DNA of 7,658 nt from Cellvibrionaceae bacterium (GTDB lineage Bacteria > Pseudomonadota > Gammaproteobacteria > Pseudomonadales > Cellvibrionaceae): NCBI GenBank assembly GCA_025800435.1, contig JAOXRV010000065.1, forward strand, positions 1 through 7,658. Direction: 5' to 3'. The translations under genes were made by a program, and so were the position numbers. Of the stretch, positions 1 through 6,459 are shown in pieces (position 1 is the first letter of the stretch; each line of letters begins with the position of its first letter). The notes beneath the pieces were generated by a model. The model was not told where the DNA came from. It saw nothing but the letters and a program-made list of their open reading frames with translations, and ran no database searches.

Positions 1-1
1 A

Positions 2-361
2 ATGGATTTGCTGTTTTGCAATGAAGCCGAGGCCCTGCACTTTACCGGCAGCGACACCCTAGAGCAGGCGAGCGAGGCCATGGGCCAGTACGCCAAATGC
101 TACGCCATTACCCTGGGCGCCAAGGGCGCGCTGGTATTTGACGGCCAGCAGCAACACCATATTGAAGCCCACAAGGTCGACGCTATCGACACCAATGGCG
201 CTGGCGATTTATTTGCTGGGGCCTTCTTGTACGGCCTAAGCCAAGATTGGGATTACGCCCGCGCCGGGCGCCTAGCCAGTTTGGCCGCGGGCACCTTGGT
301 GGGGCAGTTTGGGCCGCGCTTAAAACCCGAGCAATACCAGCATTTATTGGCGCAGGTTTAG
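2..361 (+). CDS. PfkB-family carbohydrate/nucleoside kinase, C-terminal part (5' end outside window)
   Basis: This is the C-terminal 119 residues of a ribokinase/PfkB-fold kinase, a cytoplasmic enzyme that transfers the ATP gamma-phosphate to a sugar or nucleoside hydroxyl. The second PfkB signature is visible at residues 63-69 of the fragment (DTNGAGD) followed by LFAGAF. The last Asp is the expected catalytic base and the Gly-Ala-Gly forms the anion hole. Upstream, AITLGAKGALVF (residues 35-46) matches the ATP-binding strand-turn of the family. The DLLFCNEAEA stretch at the fragment start normally lies in the middle of the protein, so the Met at base 2 is internal and roughly the first two thirds, with the substrate-binding lid, is missing. 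The Asn in DTNGAGD and the NEAEA motif resemble proteins annotated as adenosine kinase or adenosine kinase-like sugar kinases. The substrate cannot be fixed from this fragment. It converges on the PAS-GGDEF-EAL gene. Confidence 0.88.
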   Translation: MDLLFCNEAEALHFTGSDTLEQASEAMGQYAKCYAITLGAKGALVFDGQQQHHIEAHKVDAIDTNGAGDLFAGAFLYGLSQDWDYARAGRLASLAAGTLVGQFGPRLKPEQYQHLLAQV

Positions 362-381
362 TGGCTTCGCCGCATTATTTT
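361..381 (+). terminator. Possible intrinsic terminator of the kinase gene
   Basis: A short hairpin begins at the last base of the kinase stop codon. GTGGC (361-365) pairs with GCCGC (369-373), including one T-G wobble, around a TTC loop, and is followed by ATTATTTT. The stem is short, so this is a weak call. It lies between the two convergent stop codons, and its T tract overlaps the stop codon of the opposing gene. On the minus strand the hairpin is not followed by a T run, so it would serve only the kinase. Confidence 0.35.
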
Positions 382-2092
382 AAAGGGGCTGGGGGTGGGC
401 GATGGCATAGCCCTGCAAATAGTCCACGCCTAAATCCCGCAGGGCATTGGCGATGTCTTCGTCTTCGACGTATTCAGCCACCGTCTTTAAACCCATCACA
501 TGGGCCAGGTGGTTGATGGTGCTGACCATCGCATAGTCTTTGCTGTCTTTGAGCATATTCTTAACAAACAGCCCATCGATCTTAATATAGTGCACCGGCA
601 GTTCCCGCAGATAGGCCAGTGAAGATTGCCCCCGACCAAAATCATCGAGATAAAACTTACAGCCCCGACGAGTCATTTCGTGCATAAAGTCCAGTGCCGA
701 ACGCAGCCGGCTAATCGCGGCGGTCTCGGTAATTTCAAAGTGCAGGCGGCCCGCATCTACCCGGGTTTCAGCCAGTAGGCTGATCACATAATCGCAGTAT
801 TTAGAATCGCCCAGGCTGGCCCCGGATACGTTTACCGCATAATGTTGGCCATCGTCCTCGGCGGCCATATGGTTGAGCACCTTGCGCAGCACCAAGCGAT
901 CCAGCTCTTCCATTAAACCAAATTGCTCGGCGGCGGGAATAAATTGACCCGGTGATATTACCTCGCCATCTTCAGCGCGCATACGCAGTAATACTTCGCA
1001 GTGGTGCAGTGGCTGCTCTGGGCCACTGCCAACAATGGTTTGCTGGTAGAGTTCAAAGCGGTCTTCCTGCAAGGCTTTTTGAATACGGCTGAGCCACTGC
1101 ATTTTTTGTTGGCGGGCACGCACCTTGTCATCGCTGTGATAGACCTTGATGCGGTTGCGCCCCGAAGCCTTGGCGCCATTACAAGCGGCGTTAGCGGCGG
1201 CCAATAACTGGTTGGCAGTTTGCGGCCCAGCGCCAATACCCAGCACACCAATACTAATGCCCACCGAAAACTCCTGACCACTCCAGCTAAAACGGTAGTC
1301 TTCAATTTGACGGACGATGCGACTGGCCATTTGCTGGGCCCCAGCGAGGCTGCAATCGCTCAGCAAAATACCAAACTCATCACTGCCAAGGCGGGCCAGC
1401 ATATCTTTGCCGCGCAGGACCACCACCAATAAATTAGCCACCTGTTTAAGCAGCTCATCACCGGCGTCGTTGCCACAGCTTTCGTTGATAACTTTGAATT
1501 GGTACAGATCCAGATAGAGCAAGCCCGCACTGGCACCGCCCTGGGCTCTATCCAAAGCTTGGCTGAGGGCGTTTTCAAACGACTGGCGCCCGGCATAGCC
1601 GGTTAAACTATCCAGCCCCCCGGCGCGCAGTAAAGATTCGCCCGGCGAGTTTAGTTTACGCAACCAAGCCAGAGCAAAGGCGCGCCCGCCACCGGGCAGT
1701 GGGCGCTGGTGAATAAAGTAACACTCCCCCGGGCGCTGGCTTGTGCCCACCGTGCAGGTCTCGCCCGCACACAGGCGGCCAAATAAATCGTCAGCCGGGC
1801 CGCAACAGACGCTGCCGTCGGGCTCTAGCATCTGCAAAAGTTGGCCAATAGGCTGGCCCTGGCTGCGAGCACCGGCGCCGAACAGGCTATTGGCGGCACC
1901 ATTGGCCATAAGTACCCGCCCTTGCTTATCCACAAACACAATACCTTCGCGGCCGCTATCCGCCAGCATTTGGGCCACCAGCACCGCGCCAGTCTCGCCC
2001 AGCCCCAGGTCGCCCATATCTCGCAGGGTGCTGAGGGGAGTTGGCGCAGGCAACGCTGTTTGGCTGGTTTTGAGTTCCACAGATATTGGCAT
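380..2092 (-). CDS. PAS-GGDEF-EAL protein, probable c-di-GMP phosphodiesterase (possibly bifunctional)
   Basis: This is a soluble 570-residue c-di-GMP turnover protein with no predicted membrane segment. A PAS-like sensor region spans about residues 33-145, GGDEF about 158-316 and EAL about 335-568. In the EAL domain the catalytic set is complete: E366 (in EVL), N421, E453/E456 (EITE), D483-D484 (DDFG), K504, D506, E540 and Q560, so phosphodiesterase activity is expected. In the GGDEF domain the signature is GSDEF (236-240). The metal-binding Asp positions (D195, D238), N203 and D212 are kept, and an RxxD inhibitory site (R227-D230) sits five residues before the signature. Cyclase activity, or GTP-stimulated phosphodiesterase control, is therefore possible despite the Gly-to-Ser change. 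The start at 2092 has no clear Shine-Dalgarno; Met26 is an alternative start that would leave all domains intact. The gene lies 267 bp downstream of polB and is probably transcribed separately. Confidence 0.93.
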   Translation of the reverse strand: MPISVELKTSQTALPAPTPLSTLRDMGDLGLGETGAVLVAQMLADSGREGIVFVDKQGRVLMANGAANSLFGAGARSQGQPIGQLLQMLEPDGSVCCGPADDLFGRLCAGETCTVGTSQRPGECYFIHQRPLPGGGRAFALAWLRKLNSPGESLLRAGGLDSLTGYAGRQSFENALSQALDRAQGGASAGLLYLDLYQFKVINESCGNDAGDELLKQVANLLVVVLRGKDMLARLGSDEFGILLSDCSLAGAQQMASRIVRQIEDYRFSWSGQEFSVGISIGVLGIGAGPQTANQLLAAANAACNGAKASGRNRIKVYHSDDKVRARQQKMQWLSRIQKALQEDRFELYQQTIVGSGPEQPLHHCEVLLRMRAEDGEVISPGQFIPAAEQFGLMEELDRLVLRKVLNHMAAEDDGQHYAVNVSGASLGDSKYCDYVISLLAETRVDAGRLHFEITETAAISRLRSALDFMHEMTRRGCKFYLDDFGRGQSSLAYLRELPVHYIKIDGLFVKNMLKDSKDYAMVSTINHLAHVMGLKTVAEYVEDEDIANALRDLGVDYLQGYAIAHPQPL

Positions 2093-2359
2093 CTAGATTG
2101 ATCAACTATTGCTACTTATCGGCAATTAGTATTAGTTCTACAGGCCTTAATTTCGCCTGAATATACAAACGCGGTCTGATACAACCCTAGAAAAAGACTA
2201 GACCGCCAGTTATAAGATAGATGCCAGGTCTATTCTCGCCAGGGCAATGGCATTTAAAATCGCGCGACTTATAGTCTTTTGCGACGAAAGGTAGCTGTAG
2301 CAATTAACCGGTCGAAAATTAAGGCACCTCTGAATAACTCGGCGATGCTCAGCGGGATC
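2093..2359. other. AT-rich intergenic region between polB and the PAS-GGDEF-EAL gene
   Basis: This is the longest gene-free stretch in the window, and it is visibly richer in A/T than the genes around it. It should contain the end of the polB transcript and the promoter of the downstream GGDEF-EAL gene, both on the minus strand. I could not assign a convincing -35/-10 pair at normal spacing. Visible elements are a perfect 8-bp palindrome TTGATCAA at 2098-2105, immediately upstream of the start codon; an inverted repeat ATTGC/GCAAT at 2108-2126; a direct repeat of ATTAGT at 2125-2136; a 7-bp inverted repeat at 2171-2206 (listed separately); and ATGCCA/TGGCAT at 2221-2253. No open frame here resembles a gene. 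Confidence 0.6.
2171..2206. repeat. 7-bp inverted repeat with 22-nt spacer
   Basis: GCGGTCT (2171-2177) is exactly complementary to AGACCGC (2200-2206), and CTAG is repeated inside the spacer. On the minus strand the structure is followed by GTTTGTATATT, which is T-rich but not a clean T run. It could be a weak terminator for polB or a regulator-binding palindrome for the downstream GGDEF-EAL gene. The long loop argues against an efficient intrinsic terminator. Confidence 0.4.
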
Positions 2360-4843
2360 CTAACTAAATAGCCTCATCTGGCTGGCGGCAATATCATCAA
2401 ATGCATCACCCGCCATTGGCAAAATAGCGTCCGCTACCGGCTTTAATTGGCGCTCTACATAGAGGCCATAATCAATCGGGCTGAGCTTGTTCTGCTGCTG
2501 CCACACTAGGGGCTCCGGTCCGTTAACGGTGAGCAGATAAGACACCCAATCACCCTGACCTAGGGTTTCGCCACCGGCCCCGTGCAACTTTTGCGCGGCC
2601 TGGGCGTGGGGGGGAATATTGTGTAGGTATTGAGCCAGGGGCCGGCGCAGGCGCTTGCGATAAACCAGCTCAGCATCGCGCTCGCCGGCCAGCACCGAGC
2701 GCACTAAGGCCTGAATAAAATCGCGGTAGGGCTGGCCGTAAAAAATGCGCCGGTACAGTTCTTCCTGAAAGTTGCGCGCCAACAAGGTCCAGTCGGTACG
2801 CACATTTTCCAGGCCTTTAAACACCAGTTGCTCTTTATCACCATCGACTACTAAGCCGGCATAGCGCTTTTTACTGCCCTGCTCTGAACCGCGAATGGTG
2901 GGCATAAAAAACTGACTAAAATGGGTTTCAAACTCAATTTCCAGGTAACTTTTCAAGTTAAGCTCTGTTGCCAGTCGCTGCTGCCAATAATTGTTTAAAC
3001 CGCCGGCCAACTTCCGCCCGATAGCCTGGGCCTTATCATTGCAATCGGTATCGGGTAGGTGTACAAACACCGAATCCGTATCACCGTAAATTACATCCCA
3101 GCCCTGTTGTTCGATCCAGGTTTTGGAATCAATTAAAATTTCATGGCCGCGCAAGGTGATGGAGCTGCACACCCTGGGATCGAAAAAACGACAGCCCGGC
3201 GACCCCAGCACACCGTAAAACGAGTTCATAATGATTTTTATTGCCTGAGACAGAGGCTGATTATCGTTGCGCTTCGCCACCTCTCTCGCCTGCCACAACT
3301 CGGCGATAATTTGCGGCAGCAAACTGTGCTCGCGGGCAAAGCGCGCCTCGTTAAAACCGGGCACGCAGTCGGCCTCGGCCAGCTGTTGGTGCTCGGCCAC
3401 CCAGTAGGCACAGGGGTCAATTTTAAAACTGCGTATAATCGACGGGTATAGGCTTTTAAAATCCAGTACCAAAACCTGGCGATAGAGGCCCGGTTTGGAA
3501 TCCATTACATAGCCGCCGGGTGCAACCACGGCCGATTGCAGCTCGCCCAAATTGGGGGCCACGTAGCCGGCCCGGTGCAACAGCGGCAGATAGGCGTATT
3601 CAAACGCCGCCACCGAGCCACCAATTTTATCCATTGCCAGGCCGGTTAGCTGACTGCGGGCAATAGCGAAATCCAGCAAGTGAGTTTGGGCAAAAATCTC
3701 CCACACCAATTCGCAATCCTGCACATTGTAGCGCGCCAAATCCAGCGGCCGCTCAAGGTACTGAGCGGTAATTTCTTCGCCTCGATGCTGGCCTTCAATT
3801 AATTTGCCCTTGCCCAACAATTCCCTAGCCACATTGCCCAGGGCAAAGCTTTCAAAATTATAAAAGGCCGCTTTTAACAACTCGATACCATCGAGCGCCA
3901 CCCTGCCCGGAATGGTAATAAAATTGTGGTCGCCCTGCCCCGCTCGGCGCCAACTCGGCTCTTGCCCCGCGCGCCCTAAACTAAAACGCAGGCGCCAGCG
4001 ACGACACATTTGTTCCAACACCCACAGGTCAAACTGCACTAGGTTCCAGCCCATTAAGACATCGGGATCGGCGCTCGCCAGCCATTGTAAAAAAGCGCGA
4101 ATACAATCGGCCTCGCTCTCGTACCAGTACAAATTTAGCTCGCGCCCTTGGTGCTGTAGCGACTCGGGACTGTGTGTAAACCTGGGCGGGCGCACCATAA
4201 ATACGCTGGGCTCGCAGTCGCCATCGACCGCGATAGAATAGAGCTGGCGCGCATCCATACTGGTTTCAATATCCAGGGAGATGGCTTTTAGTGTTGGCTT
4301 ATAGTTGCTGGGTTTACAGCGGGGCTGTTGCAACTGGGCAAAACCACCGGCAGGCCCAGGGTTTTTAATACCGCGCTCAGGGCTGTTGTTACCCCGCTCA
4401 GGGCTGTTATCGCCGCGCTCAAGGCTGTTATTATCGCGCTCAGGGCTGTTATTATCGCGCTCAGGGCTGCTATCAAAGGCGATACCCGCAAAGATAAAGC
4501 GTTCCATTAGATAGCGTTCGGGTGGGCGGATGTCTCCTTCCCAGGCGCGAATGCCGTGGGAGGTGAGTGTGCGCAAGCCATCGCGCAAGCGTTTTTGGCT
4601 GCGATTATAGCAGGCCATCAAAGCTTGATTGTGCCAGCTGCGCAATGGCACCTCGGCCAGACGCCAAGTCACCCCCAGTAATTCTCTGGCCCGCTCAGCA
4701 TCGGTGGCGGCAATAAAAAACACCGCTTGTTGCCGGTCGATGCTGACTTTAAGCGGCCCGCGGTCAGTGGCCACCCACAGTTCAAGACGCACGCCTTTGG
4801 GTGCGTCTTTCCACTCGCGGGTTAGAATAAAACCTTCAAACAT
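2360..4843 (-). CDS. polB: DNA polymerase II (family B)
   Basis: This is the family B DNA polymerase with 3'-5' proofreading that acts in replication restart and lesion processing. All motifs are intact: exo I D191/E193 (DIET), exo II N267-D272, exo III Y372/D376, motif A DFKSLYPSII from D461, motif B K536-IIMNSFYG, motif C YGDTDS (586-591, catalytic D588 and D590) and KKRY (658-661). The N-terminal domain (FILTRE...RPPERYLMERF) and the C-terminal thumb (VYRKRLRRPL, TNGPEPL) match E. coli Pol II as I remember it. At 827 residues it is about 44 longer than the 783 of E. coli; much of the excess is a five-heptad insertion at residues 124-158, between the N-terminal and exonuclease domains. It starts 29 bp after the DUF2333 stop, with GGGGTGAG as ribosome site, which implies co-transcription. 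In E. coli polB is SOS-controlled; I see no clear LexA box here. Confidence 0.97.
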   Translation of the reverse strand: MFEGFILTREWKDAPKGVRLELWVATDRGPLKVSIDRQQAVFFIAATDAERARELLGVTWRLAEVPLRSWHNQALMACYNRSQKRLRDGLRTLTSHGIRAWEGDIRPPERYLMERFIFAGIAFDSSPERDNNSPERDNNSLERGDNSPERGNNSPERGIKNPGPAGGFAQLQQPRCKPSNYKPTLKAISLDIETSMDARQLYSIAVDGDCEPSVFMVRPPRFTHSPESLQHQGRELNLYWYESEADCIRAFLQWLASADPDVLMGWNLVQFDLWVLEQMCRRWRLRFSLGRAGQEPSWRRAGQGDHNFITIPGRVALDGIELLKAAFYNFESFALGNVARELLGKGKLIEGQHRGEEITAQYLERPLDLARYNVQDCELVWEIFAQTHLLDFAIARSQLTGLAMDKIGGSVAAFEYAYLPLLHRAGYVAPNLGELQSAVVAPGGYVMDSKPGLYRQVLVLDFKSLYPSIIRSFKIDPCAYWVAEHQQLAEADCVPGFNEARFAREHSLLPQIIAELWQAREVAKRNDNQPLSQAIKIIMNSFYGVLGSPGCRFFDPRVCSSITLRGHEILIDSKTWIEQQGWDVIYGDTDSVFVHLPDTDCNDKAQAIGRKLAGGLNNYWQQRLATELNLKSYLEIEFETHFSQFFMPTIRGSEQGSKKRYAGLVVDGDKEQLVFKGLENVRTDWTLLARNFQEELYRRIFYGQPYRDFIQALVRSVLAGERDAELVYRKRLRRPLAQYLHNIPPHAQAAQKLHGAGGETLGQGDWVSYLLTVNGPEPLVWQQQNKLSPIDYGLYVERQLKPVADAILPMAGDAFDDIAASQMRLFS
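4371..4475 (-). repeat. Five tandem 21-bp repeats inside polB
   Basis: Five consecutive 21-bp units (4371-4391, 4392-4412, 4413-4433, 4434-4454, 4455-4475) share the plus-strand core CGCTCAGGGCTGTTAT with a few substitutions each. Because 21 is a multiple of three, the reading frame is kept. The minus strand encodes five heptads, residues 124-158, of the type NNSPERD/NNSPERG, with one Pro-to-Leu change. The segment is hydrophilic, charged and Pro/Asn/Ser-rich, so it is probably a disordered linker. It sits where E. coli Pol II has only a short connection between RPPERYLMERF and the exo I strand. Confidence 0.95.
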
Positions 4844-4870
4844 AACTCACCCCAAACGGGGCCTGGCCCG
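4844..4870 (-). promoter_or_regulatory. polB ribosome-binding region with overlapping hairpins
   Basis: Reading on the minus strand, the gap after the DUF2333 stop contains GGGGTGAG, ending two bases before the polB ATG, a usable Shine-Dalgarno. The GGGG of this site can pair with CCCC across a GTTT loop (4850-4861). A second hairpin, GGGC-CAG-GCCC (4859-4869), shares bases with the first, so the two cannot form together. This suggests polB initiation depends on ribosomes finishing DUF2333 (stop at 4873-4875). The sequence features are visible; the coupling is inference. Confidence 0.4.
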
Positions 4871-4872
4871 GC

Positions 4873-5880
4873 TTAACCCTTAGACAGCAGCTCGCGCAGA
4901 TCAATAATTGCAGCGTTGGCGCGAGAGATATACGAGGCCATTACCAGGGAGTGGTTGGCAAGCATACCAAAACCACTGCCGTTGACGATCATCGGACTGT
5001 GCACTGGCTGCTGGGCCGCTTCAAGCTCGCGGATAATTTGTTTTAAGCTAACACCGGCATTTTTCTTTGCCAGCACATCGGCAAAGTCTTTTTCCATGGC
5101 ACGCAAAAATTGTAACAGTGCCCAGGTAGAGCCACGGGCTTCGTAGAATACGTCGTCAATTTCCATCCACGGGGTTTTGACTTCCATCTCGCGTGGCGCG
5201 GGGGTGGATTGGCTGGCGTTTTCCTCGCCGGCCAGATCGGTGTTGATACGGCGCTGGCCGACGCTGGCACTTAGGCGCTGAGATAAACTGCCCAAGCGGG
5301 TTTCTACCGTGCGCAGCCAGTTGCGCAAATTATCGGCCCGGGCAAAAAACTGAGCGTCGTGCTGGTCGTCATCCACCAGGCGGTTTAGATACTGGTGTAA
5401 AAACATGACCCCTTCACGGTACTGTTTTTCCGAGGCCGGTAACATCCAGCTGTTGTTGTCAAAGTTAAAGCGCGGCTCGGCCAAGGCCAGGTCGGCGTCT
5501 TCGGTGGATTGGGACTGGGAACGACTAAAGCTTTCGCGCATGGCTTTGCTTAAATCGCGCACCTGAATCAAGGCGCCGTATTCCCAGTTGGGAATATTAT
5601 CCAGCCACACCCCAGGCGGGGTGATGTCGTTGGATAAAAAGCCGCCGGGCTTATTGAGCAAGGTATCGGCCACTTTAATTAAGGTGACCGTGGTTTCAAC
5701 CCCGGTCATGTTAGAGTTTTGCAAGCCGCGAAAGCGGATCTCGCTCTCGTCTGAGAGGTAGAAATCTTCACCCGGCTCGCTGCTCCAGTACATGCCCACC
5801 AGCAGGGTTGCCACCAGGTACAGCCCCACTAAAAAGCTGACACCCCGGAACCAGGCATTGCCATTGGCCGAATCTCTCAT
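4873..5880 (-). CDS. DUF2333 family membrane-anchored protein
   Basis: This is a 335-residue protein recognised as DUF2333 from its typical blocks: PPGVWLDNIPNWEYGALIQVRD (about residues 88-109) and the C-terminal NGSGFG...ANHSLVMASYISRANAAIIDLR (300-329). One hydrophobic segment at about residues 13-31, preceded by an Arg and followed by an acidic stretch, looks like an uncleaved signal anchor, so most of the protein is probably periplasmic. A low-complexity Gln/Ser region (about 119-127) and a polar linker (about 215-232) separate largely helical parts. The molecular function of the family is not known to me. The start is well supported: AGAGGAAGAG lies a few bases upstream of the ATG. It follows the PCu(A)C gene after a 102-bp gap that contains tandem repeats, and precedes polB by 29 bp, so it probably shares a transcript with polB. 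Confidence 0.9.
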   Translation of the reverse strand: MRDSANGNAWFRGVSFLVGLYLVATLLVGMYWSSEPGEDFYLSDESEIRFRGLQNSNMTGVETTVTLIKVADTLLNKPGGFLSNDITPPGVWLDNIPNWEYGALIQVRDLSKAMRESFSRSQSQSTEDADLALAEPRFNFDNNSWMLPASEKQYREGVMFLHQYLNRLVDDDQHDAQFFARADNLRNWLRTVETRLGSLSQRLSASVGQRRINTDLAGEENASQSTPAPREMEVKTPWMEIDDVFYEARGSTWALLQFLRAMEKDFADVLAKKNAGVSLKQIIRELEAAQQPVHSPMIVNGSGFGMLANHSLVMASYISRANAAIIDLRELLSKG

Positions 5881-5904
5881 AAATCTCTTCCTCTTTGTGC
5901 TTTT

Positions 5905-5973
5905 TAACCCAGCTAAAGGCTTGCTATAAAACCCGCTAAGGGCTTGTGATAAAACCCGCTAAGGGCTTGTAAT
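5905..5973. repeat. Three tandem 23-bp repeats between the PCu(A)C and DUF2333 genes
   Basis: Units at 5928-5950 and 5951-5973 differ by one base and share the plus-strand core CCCGCTAAGGGCTTGT preceded by AAAA. The unit at 5905-5927 is diverged (AACCCAGCTAAAGGCTTGCTAT), and a degenerate fourth copy may run from 5974 into the stop codon of the copper chaperone gene. On the minus strand each good copy reads AAGCCC-TTAGC-GGGTTTT. This can fold into a 6-bp stem (one G-T pair) followed by T residues, like a small intrinsic terminator or attenuator. Some transcription may therefore stop or pause here before DUF2333. Confidence 0.9.
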
Positions 5974-5982
5974 AAACCTTTG

Positions 5983-6408
5983 CTAATAGGCCTTTACGAT
6001 GGCCTCAAACGCCAGCTCTGGGCCATTGGCGGTGCCGATAAGCAGCGGGATAATATCCCCAACCGCCAGTGGCTTAGTCACCCCGAACAGCATTATATGA
6101 TATCCGCCTGGGCTAAACCGTAAAGTTTTGCCCGCCGCCAGGGTAATTTGAGGCAAATGCCGCATCTGCATCATGCCATCCCTATGTATATGACGATGAA
6201 ACTCGGCAGATCGAGCTAGAGGAGTGCTAACTTTACTTAAGTTGATGGGATTGGTGCCAGTATTACGCAGGCTCAAGTAGACCACCCCAGTGGTCTGCCC
6301 CGGTGGCAGCGGCCGGCTGTAGGCGGGTTCGCTAACTTCTAAGCTGGCCCCTATGGCGGCAAGGCTCAATAACAAACACAGGGGCAGGCACAACAAACGC
6401 AAGGTCAT
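5983..6408 (-). CDS. Periplasmic copper chaperone, PCu(A)C family (DUF461)
   Basis: This is a small 141-residue exported protein. The N-terminus (MTLRLLCLPLCLLLSLAAIGA) is a Sec signal peptide with probable cleavage near residue 21. The family's copper site fits exactly: H71-x10-M82-x21-H104-x-M106, within FHRHIHRDGMMQMRH and PGGYHIMLFG. Extra His (73, 75, 84) and Met (79, 80) lie beside it. PCu(A)C proteins bind Cu(I) in the periplasm and pass it to the Cu(A) centre of cytochrome oxidase, often with a Sco protein; no Sco gene is in this window. GGAG seven bases before the ATG supports the start. A stronger-looking AAAGGAGG (6433-6440) lies about 25 bases upstream of the ATG, too far to serve it. 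The gene follows the GGDEF-EAL gene by 51 bp and may be co-transcribed with it. Confidence 0.94.
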   Translation of the reverse strand: MTLRLLCLPLCLLLSLAAIGASLEVSEPAYSRPLPPGQTTGVVYLSLRNTGTNPINLSKVSTPLARSAEFHRHIHRDGMMQMRHLPQITLAAGKTLRFSPGGYHIMLFGVTKPLAVGDIIPLLIGTANGPELAFEAIVKAY

Positions 6409-6459
6409 GGGCTTACTCCGTTTGGCAGCAAGCCTCCTTTATATTCTAGGCGTTAGGCT

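Noticed and set aside
1743..2101. Plus-strand open frames opposite the PAS-GGDEF-EAL gene
   Set aside because: They lie antisense to well-supported PAS/GGDEF coding sequence and their products show no recognisable domain.
2266..2280. GACTTATAGTC followed by TTTT as a plus-strand terminator, or TATAAG as a minus-strand -10 box
   Set aside because: The stem is only 4 bp and no plus-strand gene ends there. No -35 hexamer lies at suitable spacing for the -10 reading.
4288..4514. Overlapping open frames on both strands across the polB repeat, with repetitive Leu/Ser/Arg-rich products
   Set aside because: They are by-products of the 21-bp tandem repeat, which stays open in several frames. The polB frame is continuous with conserved motifs on both sides.
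4844..4900. LexA (SOS) box expected upstream of polB
   Set aside because: I looked for CTGT-N8-ACAG near the polB start and in the gap before DUF2333 and saw no acceptable match. CTGTCTAAGGGTTAAG at the DUF2333 end lacks the right half.
5905..5973. Possible small CRISPR-like array
   Set aside because: The units are contiguous 23-bp tandem repeats with no variable spacers and no cas genes nearby.
6409..6440. Leader mini-ORF (TTG start, 8 codons, stop overlapping the PCu(A)C ATG) behind a strong AAAGGAGG
   Set aside because: Only one base separates the Shine-Dalgarno from the TTG, which is too close for efficient initiation, and so short a frame can arise by chance.
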